A stretch of DNA of 64,000 bases from positions 186,001-250,000 of the forward strand of contig NZ_NPFY01000035.1 of the NCBI RefSeq assembly GCF_002259415.1. The letters are read 5' to 3'. A program made the position numbers and the translations under genes. This document shows, piece after piece, positions 38,772 to 47,115 of the stretch (its first letter is position 1; the number at the start of each line of letters is the position of its first letter). This stretch comes from Rhodococcus sp. 14-2470-1b (lineage in GTDB: Bacteria; Actinomycetota; Actinomycetes; Mycobacteriales; Mycobacteriaceae). The notes beneath the pieces are model-generated. The model was given only the letters and a program-made list of their open reading frames with translations, searched no databases and was not told the DNA's origin.

Positions 38772-39797
38772 TCAGCGGATGGCGCGTACGTCCGGTTCCG
38801 TTCTGCGCGCGAGCACGATGTTGACCTCGTCGAGCAGTTCGGCGAGATCCTGCGGATACACCGTTTCACCGGTCGCCGCGAGTGACCTGATGTCGTCCTC
38901 GGTGCACCACTTGTGGCCCGTCACCGTTCGCCGTTCGAAGTCGGTGAATCCCGAATGTTCGGGCTCGAACTCCTGAGTCCTCAGCGCGAAGAACAGCTCC
39001 TCGGACCGCAGGAGCACTCCGTTGAACGGGAACGTCGCGACACGCCGCCACATCGGCCCCTTCAGCTCGGTCGATGCGACACCCAGTCCGGTCTCCTCCC
39101 GTACCTCGCGAACCGCGGCCTCCCGAAGATTCTCGCCGGGCTCGACCGCGCCGCCGATGGTGAACCAGAAGTAGACGTCGGGAACCGTCGGGTCGTGGCC
39201 ACGCAGCAGCAGTACCCGTCCCCGTTCGTCGACGAGAACGACTCTCGCCGACGTGCGCTGCACCGCTCGACCCTCGGACCCGAAGGTATCGGCAGCAGAC
39301 CGCTCGGCGATTTCGAAGTATGTCGGCAGAGGCGCGGTTCCGCCCAGGTGCAGCGCACGAACAGCCGCAGTCGTGCGCAGCGCCAACGTGTCTCGCACCG
39401 CGTCGTTGTGGAACCTACGTGCGATCAAGACCCGCGCCTCGGCGTCGGCTAGCTCGGCCACCAGCTGCGGGGGCAGATCGTCGGGGTCGAGCGTGGCCAA
39501 CGCCACCGACACCGCGTTCTCGGCCGCCTCCCGATGTGCGCGGTCGGCCCGTTCGGCGGCGTCGGCGAGTGCCGCCAGTCGCCGGCTGTGCTCCAACTGT
39601 GCTCTGGTCGCCGACGCCACGGCTCTGGCCACCACCGCACGACGCGCCAGGGCGGAATCGAGTGACTGCCACGACAGGTCGGATCGTACGTGCAGCCGAT
39701 CGAGCCGATTGGCCGTCGCATACGCCCACAGCCCGACCACGAGGACCAAGACCGCGACGAGGCCGACGATCAGAATCGTCAACGCGGACAGTGTCAT
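38772..39797 (-). CDS. Membrane-anchored LemA-like / NUDIX hydrolase fusion
   Basis: A 341-residue protein. A TM segment (about 5-25) is followed by a helical region resembling LemA (LDRLHVRSDLSWQSLDSALARRAVVARAVA, roughly 30-160). A NUDIX domain with a perfect Nudix box G-x5-E-x7-REVREETGL lies at about 216-237. NUDIX enzymes hydrolyse nucleoside diphosphates linked to another group. ATG 39797 overlaps the pimA stop by one base (TGATG), placing it as the last gene of the PIM operon; M. tuberculosis has Rv2609c here. A substrate among nucleotide sugars or CDP-linked lipids is a guess from context. Confidence 0.85.
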   Translation of the reverse strand: MTLSALTILIVGLVAVLVLVVGLWAYATANRLDRLHVRSDLSWQSLDSALARRAVVARAVASATRAQLEHSRRLAALADAAERADRAHREAAENAVSVALATLDPDDLPPQLVAELADAEARVLIARRFHNDAVRDTLALRTTAAVRALHLGGTAPLPTYFEIAERSAADTFGSEGRAVQRTSARVVLVDERGRVLLLRGHDPTVPDVYFWFTIGGAVEPGENLREAAVREVREETGLGVASTELKGPMWRRVATFPFNGVLLRSEELFFALRTQEFEPEHSGFTDFERRTVTGHKWCTEDDIRSLAATGETVYPQDLAELLDEVNIVLARRTEPDVRAIR

Positions 39798-40921
39798 CAG
39801 CTCGCCGCTCGCACTTTCTGACCCCCGACTGTCACCGTCTCGTACACCCGCATGATCTGCTCCGCCACGACGGGCCAATCGTATTCGGCGACAGCACGAG
39901 TCGCCGCCTGCACGACTCTGTCCCTGATGTCGTCCGAGGACAGCACCGAGTCGACAGCGTCTGCCAACGCGACATCGTCGTCGATCGGCACCAGCAGACC
40001 GGCGGTACCGTCGCGAAGAACCCGCCGGAACGCGTCGAGCTCGCTGGCCACGACCGCGGTCCCCGACGCCATCGCCTCGACGAGCACGATCCCGAAGCTC
40101 TCGCCGCCGAGGTTCGGGGCGCAGTACACGTCGGCGCTCCGCATCGCCGACGCCTTCTCCTCGTCGTCGACCTGCCCGAGAAACCGGATGTGCGACGCCG
40201 CCGCGCCCGCTTCTTTTCGTAGTCTGTCCTCGTCTCCGCGTCCCACGACGAGCACTTCCACGTCGGGGTGCCGCTCGACCAGTGTCGGGAGTGCGCGCAT
40301 CAGGACCGCCATCCCCTTGCGGGGTTCGTCGAAGCGGCCCAGGAACAGTACTGTACCTCCGGCTCGGGGGTATCCGGGAAGCAGCGGTGCGCGGCGAAAC
40401 GCGGGGACGTCGACGCCGTTGGGGATTTCGACGGCGTCGCTGCCGAGCGCTTCGACCTGCCACCTGCGAGCGAGTTCGGATACCGCGATCCGTCCGCTGA
40501 TCTTTTCGTGGTACGGCCGCAGAACACCTTGAAAGGTACTGAGCACCAACGACTTCGTGGTGGAGGTGTGGAACGTTGCAACTATCGGGCCGTCGGCGGC
40601 CTTGAGTGCCAGCATCGACAGGCTCGGGGCATTCGGCTCGTGGATGTGCAGGACGTCGAAGTCGTTCTCGGCGATCCATTTTCGGATACGAGAGTACGTG
40701 ACCGGCCCGAATCGAAGCCGCGCCACCGAACCGTTGTACGGAATGGCAAGGGCTTCACCGGCGGAGACGACGAAGTCGGGTAGTTCGGTGTCCTCGGACG
40801 CCGGTGCGAGGACGCTCACTCGGTGACCGCGTTCGATGAACACCTCGGCGAGTTGCTGCACGTGTGCCTGAACGCCACCCGGCACGTCGAAGGAGTACGG
40901 ACAGACCATCCCGATCTTCAC
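39797..40921 (-). CDS. pimA: Phosphatidylinositol alpha-mannosyltransferase PimA
   Basis: Transfers the first mannose from GDP-mannose to phosphatidylinositol on the inner membrane face, starting PIM/LM/LAM synthesis. The 374-residue GT4 glycosyltransferase opens KIGMVCPYSFDVPGGVQAHV, contains the acceptor-side histidine region VATFHTSTTKS, LFLGRFDEPRKGM and the EX7E-type motif in APNLGGESFGIVLVEAMASGTAVVAS. GTG 40921 overlaps the patA stop by four bases (GTGA). Essential in mycobacteria. Confidence 0.96.
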   Translation of the reverse strand: MKIGMVCPYSFDVPGGVQAHVQQLAEVFIERGHRVSVLAPASEDTELPDFVVSAGEALAIPYNGSVARLRFGPVTYSRIRKWIAENDFDVLHIHEPNAPSLSMLALKAADGPIVATFHTSTTKSLVLSTFQGVLRPYHEKISGRIAVSELARRWQVEALGSDAVEIPNGVDVPAFRRAPLLPGYPRAGGTVLFLGRFDEPRKGMAVLMRALPTLVERHPDVEVLVVGRGDEDRLRKEAGAAASHIRFLGQVDDEEKASAMRSADVYCAPNLGGESFGIVLVEAMASGTAVVASELDAFRRVLRDGTAGLLVPIDDDVALADAVDSVLSSDDIRDRVVQAATRAVAEYDWPVVAEQIMRVYETVTVGGQKVRAAS

Positions 40922-41823
40922 GTGCCCTCGATCCGTGCTCGCCTGGAATCGGACAGGTCGTCCATCCACAGAGGTTGGAGCATGTGCCAGTCAGCGGGGT
41001 ACGTCGCGATGTTGTCCGCGAAGCGGTCGGCGAGCTTCTGGGTGGCGGTCTCGACTCCCTCGCCCACGTCGATGCGCGGTGAGATGGAGAAGCCCCAGGC
41101 ATCTCCGTCGAAGTAGCAGTGGACCGGCAGCAAGTGCGCACCTGTGTCGATTGCGAGGCGGGCAGGTCCCGCTGCCATTCGTGTCGGTTCTCCGAAGAAC
41201 GTGACGGGCACACCGTGCCTCGCCAGATCGCGTTCGCTCAGCAGGCAGACGACCTTGTTCTGCCGCAGACGGTCGGACAGGGCTGCGAACGGTGGCACCT
41301 CTCCTCCGCTGAGCGGGAAGATCTCGAAACCGAGGCTCTCCCGGTAGGCGACGAACCGCTGGTAGAGCGACTCGGGTTTCAACCGTTCCGCGACGGTCGC
41401 GAAGGTGCCGTGGGTTCGAGCCAGCCATACTCCTGCCATGTCCCAGTTCCCGCTGTGCGGTAGCGCGAGAACGGCACCTCGACCGTCGTTGAGCGCGGCG
41501 TTCAGGTGCTCCTGGCCGTGAATACTGGAATCGAGCGAGGCCGCCAACGCGTCCAGGTCCATCGACGGAAGTCGGAACGCCTCTCGCCAGTATCGGGCGT
41601 ACGAGCGCAGCGACGCTCGGATAAGTTCGTCGGGCACCTGATCCGCTGTCGTTCCCAGCACGCGCGCCAGGTTTCGACGTAATTGGACCGGGCCGCCACC
41701 TCGCCGAGCCGCAACATCCGCTCCCGCGTCGAACAGCTTGGTCGCCAGTCCGGCCGGGAGCGATCGCACGAGCCGCCAGCCCGCGGCGTACCCTGCGTCG
41801 CCGACGCGCTCGCCGAGCGTCAC
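40918..41823 (-). CDS. patA: Phosphatidylinositol mannoside acyltransferase PatA
   Basis: Adds palmitate to the mannose of PIM1/PIM2. The 301-residue protein belongs to the lysophospholipid/LpxL-like acyltransferases; the catalytic HX4D motif is HSGNWD (His123-Asp128), and FFGEPTRMAAGPARLAIDTGAHLLPVHCYF carries the second conserved region. GTG 41823 overlaps the pgsA stop (GTGA). Upstream in-frame codons to 42195 lie within pgsA and are not used. Confidence 0.95.
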   Translation of the reverse strand: MTLGERVGDAGYAAGWRLVRSLPAGLATKLFDAGADVAARRGGGPVQLRRNLARVLGTTADQVPDELIRASLRSYARYWREAFRLPSMDLDALAASLDSSIHGQEHLNAALNDGRGAVLALPHSGNWDMAGVWLARTHGTFATVAERLKPESLYQRFVAYRESLGFEIFPLSGGEVPPFAALSDRLRQNKVVCLLSERDLARHGVPVTFFGEPTRMAAGPARLAIDTGAHLLPVHCYFDGDAWGFSISPRIDVGEGVETATQKLADRFADNIATYPADWHMLQPLWMDDLSDSRRARIEGT

Positions 41824-42506
41824 GGCGTATCGGTCTTCGTGTCGCCGTCGGGCGTGGGCGAGGATTCCTTGCTGATGATGTCGCGGGCGCCCTCGGAGCG
41901 GCGCACGGCGAGTACCCGTTGAAACACGGTGACCGCACTGAGCACTGCGAGAACCCACATCGCCGGATAGATGAGGCTGTCGAGCCAGGGGACGTCGTAG
42001 TGACGACCGATCCCCGTCAGTCCGGCGCCGACGAGAACGATGACCAAGCGGTCGGGCCGTTCGATCCATCCACCGTCGGCCGACAGACCACTCGCTTCCG
42101 CTCGCGCCTTCGCATAGGAGATGACCTGCGATGTCACCAGGCACACGAGCGTGGCGATCAGCAGAAGCTTGTCTTGCTCGCTGTAGACCGCCCACCAGGC
42201 CAGGCCGGCGAAAATCGCGCCGTCCGCGACACGGTCACACGTCGCGTCGAGTACCGCGCCGTACTTCGTTCCTCCCCCGCGTGCGCGCGCCATCGCACCG
42301 TCGAGCATGTCGAACAGCACGAACAGCGTGATCACCATCGTGCCCCAGAAGAGGTACCCGGCCGGGAACATCGTCACTGCCGCAGCCACTGTCACGACGG
42401 TGCCGATCAGCGTAACCGAATTGGGAGTCAGCCCGGTGGCGTTGAGCGCTCGCCCGAGCGGTGCCGTCACCTTGGACATCGGAGTCCTACCCAGAATGCT
42501 CAGCAC
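41820..42506 (-). CDS. pgsA: Phosphatidylinositol phosphate synthase (PgsA, CDP-alcohol phosphotransferase)
   Basis: Makes phosphatidylinositol phosphate from CDP-diacylglycerol and inositol phosphate, supplying the lipid for PimA. The 228-residue membrane enzyme has the full CDP-alcohol phosphotransferase motif D-x2-DG-x2-AR-x8-G-x3-D-x3-D at residues 66-91 and about six TM segments. GTG 42506 has AAAGGGGGG upstream and gives VLSILGRTPMSKVTAPLG; the conserved part starts soon after. It overlaps patA by four bases and starts 25 bases after the HIT gene. Confidence 0.95.
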   Translation of the reverse strand: MLSILGRTPMSKVTAPLGRALNATGLTPNSVTLIGTVVTVAAAVTMFPAGYLFWGTMVITLFVLFDMLDGAMARARGGGTKYGAVLDATCDRVADGAIFAGLAWWAVYSEQDKLLLIATLVCLVTSQVISYAKARAEASGLSADGGWIERPDRLVIVLVGAGLTGIGRHYDVPWLDSLIYPAMWVLAVLSAVTVFQRVLAVRRSEGARDIISKESSPTPDGDTKTDTP

Positions 42507-42531
42507 CGCGAACCCCCCTTTCGACGTGTGT

Positions 42532-43074
42532 TCATTCGGCCCAGGCCGACGCCAACAGCGCGCGCGTGTCACGCAGCAGCTGCGGCATGACCTTCGCTCC
42601 GCCGACGACCGTGATGAAATTTGCGTCGCCGCCCCATCGGGGAACGATGTGCTGGTGCAGATGTTCCGCAAGCGATCCCCCGGCCGCCGCACCCAGGTTG
42701 AGGCCGACGTTGAAACCGTGCGGGTTCGACACGCGTTTGATCGTTTTGATGACGTGCTGAGTGAAGGACATGAGCTCGGCGCTCTCGGCAGGCGTCAGGT
42801 CCTCCAACGCAGCGACGCGTCGATACGGAACGACCATCGTGTGGCCCGGGTTGTACGGGTACAGATTGAGCACCGCGTACACCTGCTCGCCTCGCGCGAC
42901 CACGAGACCGTCCTCGTCGGTCATCTTCGGGATGTCCGAGAACGGCTCGCTCGACTTGCTCGTCGCACCGGGAGCTTCGGTGATGTACGACATGCGGTGC
43001 GGCGTCCACAGACGTTGGAGTCGGTCGGGGTCACCGAAGCCGGTGTCAACGATCGCCGCGTCCTTGTCGGGCAT
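42532..43074 (-). CDS. HIT-family diadenosine tetraphosphate phosphorylase-like protein
   Basis: A 180-residue histidine-triad protein. The triad is His138, His140 and His142 in HLHQHIVPR, preceded by NVGLNLGAAAGGSLAE. The N-terminal extension with LQRLWTPHRMSYI is typical of the actinobacterial group to which M. tuberculosis Rv2613c, an Ap4A phosphorylase, belongs. It lies 2 bases after the thrS stop, so it is co-transcribed with thrS; aminoacyl-tRNA synthetases are a known source of Ap4A, which makes the pairing sensible. Confidence 0.92.
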   Translation of the reverse strand: MPDKDAAIVDTGFGDPDRLQRLWTPHRMSYITEAPGATSKSSEPFSDIPKMTDEDGLVVARGEQVYAVLNLYPYNPGHTMVVPYRRVAALEDLTPAESAELMSFTQHVIKTIKRVSNPHGFNVGLNLGAAAGGSLAEHLHQHIVPRWGGDANFITVVGGAKVMPQLLRDTRALLASAWAE

Positions 43075-43076
43075 GG

Positions 43077-45137
43077 TCAGCTCACTCCTGAGGTCTCGGC
43101 GACGAGGGTTGCGGTGGGAGATGCATTGTTGCGTGAGCTGATCCAGTCCGCGATCAACTCGACAGCACGGTCGGTAGAGACTCCGTTGACCTGAGTGCCG
43201 TCGCGGAACCGGAAGCTGACTGCTCCGGCTTCGACGTCACGTTCGCCGGCGAGGAGCATGAACGGCACCTTCTGTGCGGTCTGGTTGAAGATCTTCTTCT
43301 GCATACGGTCGTCCGACGCATCGACCTCGGCCCGGATTCCGCGCTTCTTCAGTTCGGCCACCACGGCGAACAGATGATCCTGATGCACCTCTGCCACCGG
43401 GATACCGACGACCTGAACTGGGGACAGCCACGCCGGGAACGCACCCGCGTAGTGCTCGGTGAGTACACCGAAGAACCGCTCGATCGAGCCGAACAATGCT
43501 CGGTGAATCATCACCGGGCGTTCCTTGCTTCCCCCGGTTGCGGTGTACTCGAGCTCGAAGCGTTCGGGCAGGTTGAAATCGAGCTGGATGGTGGACATCT
43601 GCCATGTCCTACCCAGCGCATCCTTGGCCTGAACCGAGATCTTCGGGCCGTAGAACGCCGCGCCACCCGGATCGGGAACCAGATCGAGACCGGAAGCGGC
43701 TGCCACCTCGGCGAGCGTGTTGGTCGCTTCCTCCCACGCTTCGTCGCTGCCGACCGACTTGTCCGGGTTGCGGGTGGACAGCTCGAGATAGAAGTCGTCG
43801 AGGCCGTAGTCCTTCAGCAGACCGAGCACGAATTCGAGCGTCGTGGTCAATTCGTCGCGCATCTGCGCACGGGTACAGAAGATGTGGGCGTCGTCCTGGG
43901 TCAGTCCTCGAACGCGGGTGAGTCCGTGGATCACTCCGGACTTCTCGTAGCGGTACACGGTCCCGAACTCGAACAAGCGCAGGGGAAGCTCCCGATACGA
44001 GCGCCCCCGCGACCGGAAGATCAGGTTGTGCATCGGGCAGTTCATCGGCTTGAGGTAGTAGTCCTGGCCGGGTTTGCGCACAGCACCGTTCTCGTCGAGC
44101 TCGGCGTCGAGATGCATGGCCGGGAACATCCCGTCGCGATACCAGTCCAGGTGACCGGACACCTCGTACAGATGCCCCTTGGTGATGTGCGGGGTGTTGA
44201 CGAAGTCGTACCCCTCTTCGATGTGCCGCTGCCGGGAGTAGTTCTCCAGCTCGTTCCTGATGATTCCGCCCTTGGGGTGGAACACCGGGAGCCCGGATCC
44301 CAGCTCGTCCGGGAAGCTGAAGAGGTCGAGCTCCGACCCGAGCTTGCGGTGGTCGCGGCGCTCCGCCTCGGCCAGCAGCTCCAGGTGGCGCTCGAGAGCT
44401 TCGGACGATTCCCACGCCGTTCCGTAGATGCGCTGCAGTCCAGCGTTGTCCTGATTGCCGCGCCAGTAGGCCGCGGAACTGCGGGTCAGTTTGAACGCGG
44501 GGATGTACTTGGTGGTCGGAATGTGGGGGCCGCGGCACAGGTCGCCCCAGATTCGATCTCCCGTCCGCGGATTCAGATTGTCGTACGCGGTCAGCTCGCC
44601 GCCACCGACCTCCATGATCTCGGGATCGTCTATACCGGACTTGTCGTTGACCAATTCCAGCTTGTAGGGCTCGTTCGCCAGTTCCTCGCGGGCCTGTTCG
44701 ATCGAGTCGTAGACGCGACGCGAGAATCGCTGACCGGCCTTCACGATCTGCTTCATCTTCTTCTCGAGAGCGGTCAGGTCCTCAGGAGTGAACGGCTGCT
44801 CGACATCGAAGTCGTAGTAGAAGCCGTCCTTGATGAACGGGCCGATGCCCAGCTTCGCACTGGGAAACAGGTCCTGGACCGCCTGCGCCAGCACGTGCGC
44901 GGCGGAATGCCTGATGACACTGCGGCCGTCCTCGGTGTTCGCGGCTACCGGCTCGACCTCGGCATCACCGTCGGGAGCCCAGGACAGATCGCGAAGTTTG
45001 CCGTCGGCGTCACGCACGACGACGATCGCGTCAGGTCCCTTGTTGGGCAAGCCCGTGTCCCGAAGTGCCGTTCCGGCAGTCGTTCCGGCCGGCACCATGA
45101 TGCGGGCGGGCGAGACGGCGGTTACGGGCGTGGTCAC
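43077..45137 (-). CDS. thrS: Threonyl-tRNA synthetase
   Basis: A 686-residue class II synthetase. Domains in order: TGS (from about residue 5), an editing domain with [15 protein letters not shown] and its distal [19 protein letters not shown] region, the catalytic core ([41 protein letters not shown] motif 2; the zinc ligands include this Cys and later His), and an anticodon domain. GTG 45137 has AAGGAG upstream. It heads the run thrS-HIT-pgsA-patA-pimA-nudix. No T-box leader was seen. Confidence 0.97.
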   Translation of the reverse strand: MTTPVTAVSPARIMVPAGTTAGTALRDTGLPNKGPDAIVVVRDADGKLRDLSWAPDGDAEVEPVAANTEDGRSVIRHSAAHVLAQAVQDLFPSAKLGIGPFIKDGFYYDFDVEQPFTPEDLTALEKKMKQIVKAGQRFSRRVYDSIEQAREELANEPYKLELVNDKSGIDDPEIMEVGGGELTAYDNLNPRTGDRIWGDLCRGPHIPTTKYIPAFKLTRSSAAYWRGNQDNAGLQRIYGTAWESSEALERHLELLAEAERRDHRKLGSELDLFSFPDELGSGLPVFHPKGGIIRNELENYSRQRHIEEGYDFVNTPHITKGHLYEVSGHLDWYRDGMFPAMHLDAELDENGAVRKPGQDYYLKPMNCPMHNLIFRSRGRSYRELPLRLFEFGTVYRYEKSGVIHGLTRVRGLTQDDAHIFCTRAQMRDELTTTLEFVLGLLKDYGLDDFYLELSTRNPDKSVGSDEAWEEATNTLAEVAAASGLDLVPDPGGAAFYGPKISVQAKDALGRTWQMSTIQLDFNLPERFELEYTATGGSKERPVMIHRALFGSIERFFGVLTEHYAGAFPAWLSPVQVVGIPVAEVHQDHLFAVVAELKKRGIRAEVDASDDRMQKKIFNQTAQKVPFMLLAGERDVEAGAVSFRFRDGTQVNGVSTDRAVELIADWISSRNNASPTATLVAETSGVS

Positions 45138-45290
45138 GGCGATGTACTCCTTGGTCGATCCTCGCAGGGAAGATCCCGGCAAAAGTGGATACTGGCGGTC
45201 GGTGAGACCGAGGACAGCCTATCGGCTGTCGGGTGCACGTTCGCCGTCACATCGCGGACGCGTCGTCACAGTCGAATCGTGGACGGATCG

Positions 45291-45737
45291 TCACAGTGGA
45301 CTGGACAACCAGCTCCAGTCGAGACCGAACCATCCGCCGACGAGCGAAAACGTGCCGAGCAACCACAGCGTCACCAGCACGAAGGCCGTCGTGAGCAGAA
45401 CCCCGAGCCCTTTGACGAACACGGACTGGTGCGAGAACCACTCCATGAAACGGTCGTAGTGCTTGCGCGCGAACTTCAGGAGTCGGTGCGCCCAGGTGAA
45501 TTCCGACGCGAGAATGCCGAGGCCCGCGAAGACGATCAGCCACCCGGGGCCCGGATACGGAATCGCCAGGATTCCCAACCCCAAGACGATCAGGCCGACC
45601 ACGCCGACAGTGATCCGGTACGCGAGATCGAGAGTGGGATTGGCTCTGATCTTGGCGCGGAACTGGCGTCGCCGTTCCGACACCCGGTCGAATACGCCGT
45701 CGTCGTGGGTTGTTTCGGCGCGATCGTCTGCAGTCAC
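45291..45737 (-). CDS. PGPGW-motif membrane protein (TIGR02611 family)
   Basis: A 148-residue small membrane protein with three or four hydrophobic segments. The signature PYPGPGW follows the first pair of segments (VGVVGLIVLGLGILAIPYPGPGWLIVFAGLGILASEF), which identifies the PGPGW/TIGR02611 group of unknown function. The N-terminus is charged (MTADDRAETTHDDG). The start is GTG 45737. It lies 153 bases upstream of thrS on the same strand and after the tRNA-Val hairpin. Confidence 0.85.
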   Translation of the reverse strand: MTADDRAETTHDDGVFDRVSERRRQFRAKIRANPTLDLAYRITVGVVGLIVLGLGILAIPYPGPGWLIVFAGLGILASEFTWAHRLLKFARKHYDRFMEWFSHQSVFVKGLGVLLTTAFVLVTLWLLGTFSLVGGWFGLDWSWLSSPL

Positions 45738-45761
45738 CGCATCAGGTTACCGGCGTGAAAC

Positions 45762-45798
45762 GGCGAAAGCCCCACGCTGGACGCGTGGGGCTTTCGCC
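45762..45798 (-). terminator. Terminator hairpin downstream of tRNA-Val(CAC)
   Basis: A perfect 16-bp stem with a 5-base loop (45778-45782) lies 14 bases beyond the 3' end of tRNA-Val on the minus strand. Being symmetrical, the fold is available on both strands. It also separates the tRNA from the PGPGW gene. Confidence 0.85.
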
Positions 45799-45812
45799 GT
45801 GACCGAATTCTG

Positions 45813-45884
45813 TGGTCCCGGCTGGGATCGAACCAGCGACCTTCCGCGTGTGAAGCGGACGCTCTTCCACTGAGCCACGGGACC
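45813..45884 (-). tRNA. valT: tRNA-Val (anticodon CAC)
   Basis: A 72-base cloverleaf: acceptor GGTCCCG pairs with CGGGACC, the D arm is GCTC...GAGC, and the anticodon stem TCCGC/GCGGA carries loop TTCACAC (anticodon CAC). The T arm is GCTGG TTCGATC CCAGC and the discriminator base is A. CCA is not encoded. It decodes GUG. It is divergent from the five-tRNA array 254 bases away. A TAATGT at 45927-45932 on the minus strand is a possible -10. Confidence 0.96.
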
Positions 45885-46067
45885 GTCTTCGTTCGATCGC
45901 GATGCACGCCTCTCGAACGAGGCAGAACATTAACATGTGTCTCGCAGGTTCCCCGAATCGCCCTGTTCGTCGAGCGTTCCGCGCACACCCTTCCCCTGTT
46001 TCGACGCTCGCACCCGACCCGCTCGTGACGCCACTCGGGCAGCCGACAGTGGCACTGACGAGGCGAT

Positions 46068-46097
46068 TTGTGAGTTCGCCAGAAGTTGGTCTAGTGT
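46068..46097 (+). promoter_or_regulatory. Candidate promoter of the tRNA array
   Basis: TTGTGA (46068-46073) and TAGTGT (46092-46097) with an 18-base spacer lie about 40 bases upstream of the first tRNA. Both hexamers are close to the vegetative consensus and the position suits a stable-RNA promoter. Inferred from sequence only. Confidence 0.5.
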
Positions 46098-46138
46098 TTT
46101 CACCGCACCACGGAGACGGTAACGGTTCCGCGGGGCAT

Positions 46139-46210
46139 GCGGATGTGGCGCAGTGGTAGCGCATCACCTTGCCAAGGTGAGGGTCGCGGGTTCGAATCCC
46201 GTCATCCGCT
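46139..46210 (+). tRNA. glyV: tRNA-Gly (anticodon GCC), copy 1
   Basis: A 72-base cloverleaf: acceptor GCGGATG with CATCCGC, D stem GCGC/GCGC, anticodon stem TCACC/GGTGA around loop TTGCCAA (anticodon GCC), T arm CGGGTTCGAATCCCG, discriminator T, no encoded CCA. Identical to the copy at 46588-46659. Confidence 0.97.
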
Positions 46211-46294
46211 CGAGGCTGGAACAATCTCAGGGCCGAACCGGCATGATTCGATGTCGATTCGGATCAAGGGCAATCGAGAGAACGCCTGGCCCAT

Positions 46295-46365
46295 GGTGGA
46301 GTGGCCGAGTGGTGAGGCAACGGCCTGCAAAGCCGTGCACACGGGTTCGATTCCCGTCTCCACCT
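46295..46365 (+). tRNA. cysU: tRNA-Cys (anticodon GCA)
   Basis: A 71-base cloverleaf: acceptor GGTGGAG with CTCCACC, anticodon stem ACGGC/GCCGT around loop CTGCAAA (anticodon GCA), T arm CGGGTTCGATTCCCG, discriminator T, no encoded CCA. The only Cys tRNA in the window; it sits between the first Gly and first Val copies, as in the mycobacterial glyV-cysU-valV cluster. Confidence 0.97.
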
Positions 46366-46405
46366 CGCATCGTGTTGGAGGCAACTGCCTTCGATGCAAG
46401 TACCT

Positions 46406-46480
46406 GCGCGATTAGCTCAGCGGGAGAGCGCTTCCCTGACACGGAAGAGGTCACTGGTTCAATCCCAGTATCGCGCACCA
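46406..46480 (+). tRNA. valV: tRNA-Val (anticodon GAC), copy 1
   Basis: A 75-base gene including an encoded CCA: acceptor GCGCGAT with ATCGCGC, D arm GCTC...GAGC, anticodon stem CTTCC/GGAAG around loop CTGACAC (anticodon GAC), T arm CTGGTTCAATCCCAG. It decodes GUC and GUU. Identical to the copy at 46681-46755 and followed by a terminator hairpin. Confidence 0.97.
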
Positions 46481-46485
46481 CGCGA

Positions 46486-46513
46486 AGAACCCCGGTCTTG
46501 TGCCGGGGTTCTT
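46486..46513 (+). terminator. Terminator after the first Gly-Cys-Val tRNA group
   Basis: AGAACCCCGG / CCGGGGTTCT stem (10 bp) with a 7-base loop, directly followed by TTTTC. A classic intrinsic terminator 5 bases after the Val tRNA. Confidence 0.92.
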
Positions 46514-46587
46514 TTCGTCCGACGAAATGTCGGGTGTTTCACCGCATCACCCGCAGAATTGTGCGAAATTCGGCGCGTGATGCACAT

Positions 46588-46659
46588 GCGGATGTGGCGC
46601 AGTGGTAGCGCATCACCTTGCCAAGGTGAGGGTCGCGGGTTCGAATCCCGTCATCCGCT
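46588..46659 (+). tRNA. tRNA-Gly (anticodon GCC), copy 2
   Basis: Sequence identical to the Gly tRNA at 46139-46210, with the same CAT just upstream. It lies beyond a terminator, so it probably has its own promoter or depends on readthrough. Confidence 0.97.
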
Positions 46660-46680
46660 CGTTTGTTTCGATGTTCGCTT

Positions 46681-46755
46681 GCGCGATTAGCTCAGCGGGA
46701 GAGCGCTTCCCTGACACGGAAGAGGTCACTGGTTCAATCCCAGTATCGCGCACCA
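46681..46755 (+). tRNA. tRNA-Val (anticodon GAC), copy 2
   Basis: Identical to the Val tRNA at 46406-46480 including the encoded CCA. Only 21 bases separate it from the second Gly copy, so the two form one short transcript ending at the following hairpin. Confidence 0.97.
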
Positions 46756-46761
46756 TCCGAG

Positions 46762-46795
46762 AATGCCCTTCAGCCTCGAGCTGAGGGGCATTTTT
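46762..46795 (+). terminator. Terminator after the second Gly-Val tRNA pair
   Basis: AATGCCCTTCAG / CTGAGGGGCATT inverted repeat (one G-T type mismatch), 7-base loop, followed by a run of T. It ends the tRNA array 7 bases after the last tRNA. Confidence 0.9.
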
Positions 46796-46878
46796 CGTAG
46801 TCGGTGGCGCCGGGGGTGGTGATTCACGTCATACACGTGCACTCTGGAGGGACATCCCCGACCGGAAGGAAGCCACCG

Positions 46879-47115
46879 ATGGCCGACCGTACGAACGAGG
46901 CAGACACCGGCGCCGAAGGTGTCGCAACGACCGCGGACCCGAGCACGGAGGAGAAGGCGAAGTCCGACGCGGCGGAGATCGACGCCCAGTACGAACCCGG
47001 AGCACGGCCGACAGTCACGCTGCCCGGAACGGACGGCATGGTATCCGGGACGGCATTCGCCGACATGGTCGACGACGACGGCGGCCTGAAGGAGGACTCG
47101 ACACCGGATGCCTGA
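46879..47115 (+). CDS. Small acidic hypothetical protein
   Basis: A 78-residue, strongly acidic protein rich in Asp, Glu, Ala and Thr, with no hydrophobic segment or cysteine; probably disordered in the first half. The middle reads YEPGARPTVTLPGTDGMVSGTAFADMVDDD. ATG 46879 follows GGAAGGA at good spacing. The last 8 bases overlap the start of the hydrolase gene, suggesting coupled expression. I do not recognise the family. Confidence 0.65.
   Translation: MADRTNEADTGAEGVATTADPSTEEKAKSDAAEIDAQYEPGARPTVTLPGTDGMVSGTAFADMVDDDGGLKEDSTPDA

Noticed and set aside
39798-40679. Long N-terminal extension of the NUDIX protein through pimA
   Set aside because: It is a shadow of pimA. The TGATG junction and the TM segment at residue 5 mark the true start at 39797.
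45138-45290. T-box or other riboswitch upstream of thrS
   Set aside because: No specifier hairpin, T-box sequence or antiterminator is visible in the 153 bases.
45885-46138. Small gene in the 254-base gap between the divergent tRNAs
   Set aside because: Short open frames exist, but none has a ribosome site or recognisable sequence; only a candidate promoter is supported.
46139-46755. Genomic-island attachment site at the repeated tRNAs
   Set aside because: The repeats are whole tRNA genes 450 or 275 bases apart; no integrase, mobility gene or composition change lies around them.
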